Shown: in pieces, positions 53,837 to 56,373 of the stretch
How the letters are laid out: the number at the start of each line of letters is the position of its first letter
Numbering within the stretch: the first letter of the stretch is position 1
NCBI GenBank assembly: GCA_949287245.1
Contig: CASEFL010000001.1
Span: 202,973-259,345, forward strand
DNA: 56,373 nt
From: an uncultured Bacillota bacterium
GTDB taxonomy: Bacteria; Bacillota_I; Bacilli_A; RFN20; CAG-826
Direction of reading: 5' to 3'
Position numbers and translations under genes: made by a program
Notes under the pieces: generated by a model
Seen by the model: the letters and a program-made list of their open reading frames with translations, nothing else
The model's database searches: none
What the model was told of the DNA's origin: nothing

Positions 53837-54165
53837 TCAATCTTCTTTTTTGTCGATTATTTCCCAATGTCCTGTTTTCGATGAGCCAACGAATTTTATT
53901 TCATCGCTGTTCTTGATAGCGCGGGTAATCGTGGCTTTGGATTTTGAAAGCTTTTCAGCCAATTCTTCGCGCATTATAGAAGGATTCTTTCTAATTTCGG
54001 TTTTGATTAAATCAACAATTGCAATTTTTTGGGTGTCATTTTGGGTGTCATGAGTACCTATTGGGTTCAAACTACGCAAAGTAACCATGAAATAACTCTT
54101 GCTGACATAGAACTCCGGTTGAAGTTCTGAGCGTTGATGAACTTAAAAATTATCTCCCCATTTAA
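53837..54165 (-). pseudogene. Orphan C-terminal winged-helix module of an AlbA_2-type protein (copy 2)
   Basis: The open part from 54088 gives 83 residues. Upstream the same frame extends to a stop near 54150 and reads ...ELQPEFYVSKSYFMVTL, a segment typical of the hinge before the C-terminal module in AlbA_2 proteins. The winged helix (IMREELAEKLSKSKATITRAI, about 40-60) ends in SSKTGHWEIIDKKED, closely matching the end of the intact gene. The N-terminal domains are absent. No proper start is seen, so this is a gene fragment or stored module. Confidence 0.6.
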
Positions 54166-54183
54166 AATAGCACTAATAAATCA

Positions 54184-54513
54184 TCAATTTTTCAATGTCC
54201 ACTTGTCGTGTTTATTTTCTCTATAGCCAACGATTACTCCTTTTTTCTTCAATGCAGAAAATATACGTCGAACCGTAGCAATCGATACTCCTAACTTGGC
54301 GGAAACATCATCGTACGTAATATATGGATTATCCTTTATCCTTTGAATTACAAAATTTTCTCTATCGGTAGCTTTTATTTCTAGGTGCTCATTTAGGTGC
54401 TCATCTTGATTTAATTTGGAAACTACATCGAGATCATATGGCAAGGTTACCAATATGAAACTATCGATACTATCAAAGATTTTACAACATAGGATGATTC
54501 TAATCCTCTTCAT
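54184..54513 (-). pseudogene. Orphan C-terminal winged-helix module of an AlbA_2-type protein (copy 1)
   Basis: The 109-residue frame opens immediately behind the intact gene, overlapping its stop by 14 bases. From residue about 12 (IFDSIDSFILVTLPYD) it matches the hinge of the AlbA_2 protein (TNTITVTIPFD), and then has a winged helix (ITYDDVSAKLGVSIATVRRIF, about 65-85) ending in KHDKWTLKN. The first residues are unlike the family and probably not native. It is therefore a module without its own N-terminal domains. Confidence 0.6.
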
Positions 54514-55795
54514 TTTTTTCCACTATTTGCCAGTGTCCAGTTTTATCAGAACCAACTCTATAAATTAAGCCTTTATTCTTAAGTGAATCTAGCGTTCTTG
54601 CGACTGTGCGAAGAGATAGATTTGTTTGCTCACACATCTCTTTTCTAGTAAGATTGCCATTCAAAGAGATAACATTCATTATTCGTTTTTCAGAGTTGGA
54701 CAACATATCATCATTTACAGTGCCATTTACAGTGCCATCTTGATTAAATCCAGTCTTATCAAAGGGGATCGTTACAGTAATTGTATTAGTAGAGAACTTA
54801 TAGGCATTCTTTCCATAAACTTTCACCACTTCAGGAACACCATGTCCAGAACGTTCAACGATACGGCATGATTTGAATATGTCCATAAGATCAGGATTAA
54901 CCGGTTTAGAAATACCTGCTAAAAATTCTTCTTCAGTAAGGCCATAAGGAAGTCCGCCTTGGGATTCTATTTCCATCCTATCTTCATAAATATAGATTTG
55001 CGGGGAAATATGTGTATCCCATAAGTTGTGGACACAGGCATTGATCCAAGCTTCTTCAAATGCTTTATTATCAAACATTCTTTTTTCTTTTCGAGGTCTA
55101 CTACTAACATCAACATATGTAGGGTTAATTGCCTCACAGTAATTTATCGCATCTTTATAGCCTTGAATAAGTGACTTATTGTCATATTCATTACGCATTA
55201 AATATTCCGTTTTGTCTTTGCCTTTAAAAACGCAAACCGCTATGGAGATTCTATTTTCATCTGATAATAAATCTGCCAATAAATTAAACTTTCCTGAGTG
55301 TGTTACGAGATTAAAATTATTAAAGAATGTATCGTCATTAATATGAACATCATTCGAACGAAGTTTATCCCTTAATGTTTCAAATTTTAAATCGGTTCTA
55401 TTAACAGGCATTTCGCTTAACAAGGTGCGCTTATAATTTAAAGAAGCAAAGAATCTTCTATCGATCTCCTCTTCACTCATAGGAGTTGAGGAAGTTCCAT
55501 CTCGATAAAAGCAACCAGTCGCACTTCTTCCCTCTTTCTTGATGTAATAAAGTTTAGTTCCTTTCGTCACTTTAACAACAATGACTGTCTTATCATCTTC
55601 AAGTAAGGAGCCTATTTCACATAAGCCTTCTGTAGATGGGAGAATTTGATCTCGAATAATGTCTCTTATTTCCCTCATTGTTTTATCGACATTAGAAATA
55701 CCTAAAACATCACCATTATCGTCAACACCAATATAAATTGTTCCGTTTCGAGTATTTAAAAAAGCGACGACCTCTTTTGCAAAGTCTTTCGTCAA
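54500..55795 (-). CDS. AlbA_2 (Schlafen-type) DNA-binding and ATPase-like protein
   Basis: The 431 residues include an AlbA_2 domain (about 1-95, KEVVAFLNTRNGTIYIGVDDNG), a HATPase_c_4-like domain (about 150-330, with AWINACVHNLWDT and SGHGVPEVVKVYG) and a C-terminal winged helix (about 365-425, with LSLRTVARTLDSLKNKGLI). Proteins of this type are putative transcriptional regulators or defence proteins. The reading frame begins at a TTG at 55795. However, conserved family sequence (QEFEIIELKRT) lies upstream in frame with no ATG, so the true start is unclear or the gene is damaged at its 5' end. Confidence 0.75.
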   Translation of the reverse strand: MTKDFAKEVVAFLNTRNGTIYIGVDDNGDVLGISNVDKTMREIRDIIRDQILPSTEGLCEIGSLLEDDKTVIVVKVTKGTKLYYIKKEGRSATGCFYRDGTSSTPMSEEEIDRRFFASLNYKRTLLSEMPVNRTDLKFETLRDKLRSNDVHINDDTFFNNFNLVTHSGKFNLLADLLSDENRISIAVCVFKGKDKTEYLMRNEYDNKSLIQGYKDAINYCEAINPTYVDVSSRPRKEKRMFDNKAFEEAWINACVHNLWDTHISPQIYIYEDRMEIESQGGLPYGLTEEEFLAGISKPVNPDLMDIFKSCRIVERSGHGVPEVVKVYGKNAYKFSTNTITVTIPFDKTGFNQDGTVNGTVNDDMLSNSEKRIMNVISLNGNLTRKEMCEQTNLSLRTVARTLDSLKNKGLIYRVGSDKTGHWQIVEKNEED

Positions 55796-55849
55796 TGTTC
55801 TTTTAAGTTCTATAATCTCGAATTCTTGAAACTTTATTGTAAAAAAAGT

Positions 55850-56185
55850 TCTTCTGTTAAATTTTATATAGAAAAAACGGCAGAATATCTAGGAATTTAA
55901 GGTTTTTGTAACGGAACATATCGTGTGAGAAAACGAATAAAAAAGATACTGGAAACATTTTTTATTGGAGAATATTTTTCATGGACATTTTCCCTTTTCT
56001 CAAATATCACTTGCTTTTCAGTGGACATAAAATTGATGACCACTTCACCTGTTTCATAAAGTGTTTGATATCAATGTCCGTATTTATTGACAGAAGAAAC
56101 AATCGCAAAGTAGCCTTTTTCCCACCTGTGAATATTATCTAGGACTGCATATAGGCGTTAGGTTGTCCATTGCTTTTCTATGAAA
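55850..56185. other. AT-rich stretch with only broken reading frames
   Basis: Minus-strand frames here are interrupted by stops (for example a readable stretch with LYAVLDNIHRWEKGYFAIV, then a stop). They look like decayed coding sequence, family not recognised. No hairpins of note. Confidence 0.4.
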
Positions 56186-56373
56186 TCATGATGTAAAGCG
56201 GAGAAGGAACTGTTCCTGTTCCCTTCTATTAGACATTGTTTCGTTGTAATAATGAATATAACTATGAACGGCCTTTTCTAAGTCTTCTAGTAATTTCTTA
56301 TATTCTCTTTCAAGTACTTTATCATCATGATGTTTATAGGCGTCTCGAGAATAAGTATCTTGGATGGCTTCTT
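56186..56373 (-). CDS. C-terminal end of an unidentified protein, partial
   Basis: A frame entering from the right edge is open for 61 codons, ending TGA at 56186. It contains a heptad-like stretch (EREYKKLLEDLEKAV) and VHSYIHYYNETM, which is similar in style to the end of IS3-family transposases, but the match is too short to decide. The start lies outside the window. Confidence 0.4.
   Translation of the reverse strand, partial: EAIQDTYSRDAYKHHDDKVLEREYKKLLEDLEKAVHSYIHYYNETMSNRREQEQFLLRFTS

Noticed and set aside
1-56373. CRISPR array, tRNA or rRNA genes, T-box or common riboswitches
   Set aside because: No regularly spaced repeats, no cloverleaf, and no recognisable riboswitch core were seen on either strand.

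Overview
The window looks like a chromosome segment of a low-GC, Gram-positive-type bacterium of the Bacilli. It resembles the uncultured, Mollicutes-related gut lineages. The evidence is a conserved rimP-nusA-ylxR-ylxQ-infB-rbfA operon in Firmicutes order, an IF-2 with a short N-terminus, rho-independent terminators, lipoproteins with a lipobox, and C-terminally anchored surface proteins. TGA is used as a normal stop (truB/ribF and cca end in TGA inside ATGA overlaps), so this is not a Mycoplasma-code genome. The lineage placement is inference from gene content. No rRNA, tRNA or CRISPR array was seen.

Layout. 1-5846 holds a partial AAA ATPase, pnp, rpsO, an acyl-CoA-synthetase-like gene and a lipoprotein, all on the minus strand. 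6094-9493 holds a membrane glycosyltransferase (minus) and typA (plus). 9494-13955 is a carbohydrate-surface block: two anchored starch-binding-like proteins, a membrane protein, a lipoprotein and a candidate small RNA, with perfect or near-perfect cre-type palindromes in three promoters. 14030-18242 carries an SAH/MTA-deaminase-like amidohydrolase, ribF, truB and a divergent TtcA-like gene. 18285-23395 is the nusA-infB operon. A third starch-binding-like surface protein (23511-24761) sits upstream of it. 24874-35512 is metabolic and housekeeping: DegV, nitroreductase, GH31 glucosidase, SGNH hydrolase, oligoendopeptidase F, GNAT, Sel1 repeats, cytidine deaminase and CCA-adding enzyme.

35558-49227 is more accessory. 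It holds an unknown membrane protein, an McrB_N/DUF3883 defence-like protein, a two-gene surface operon (a small exported protein interrupted by a G9 tract, then a 1141-residue protein ending in a Hint self-processing domain), a cytosolic GH13 enzyme, a leucine-rich-repeat protein, and a tightly coupled pair of a PP-loop ATPase with extra cysteines and a flavodoxin-ferredoxin protein. 49228-56373 is a decayed island. It contains two AAA/DUF4143 ATPases, an intact and a broken AlbA_2/Schlafen-type protein, orphan C-terminal winged-helix modules, 25-bp direct repeats and unexplained gaps.

How the genes fit together: cell-surface glucan-binding proteins, probably under catabolite control, would capture starch-like sugars, while the signal-less GH13 and GH31 enzymes act on imported oligosaccharides. 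The most unusual signals are the G9 contingency-like tract in front of the Hint operon, the PP-loop/ferredoxin pair, the cre-controlled small RNA candidate, the competing-hairpin leader of the nusA operon, and the tandem winged-helix modules downstream of the AlbA_2 gene.
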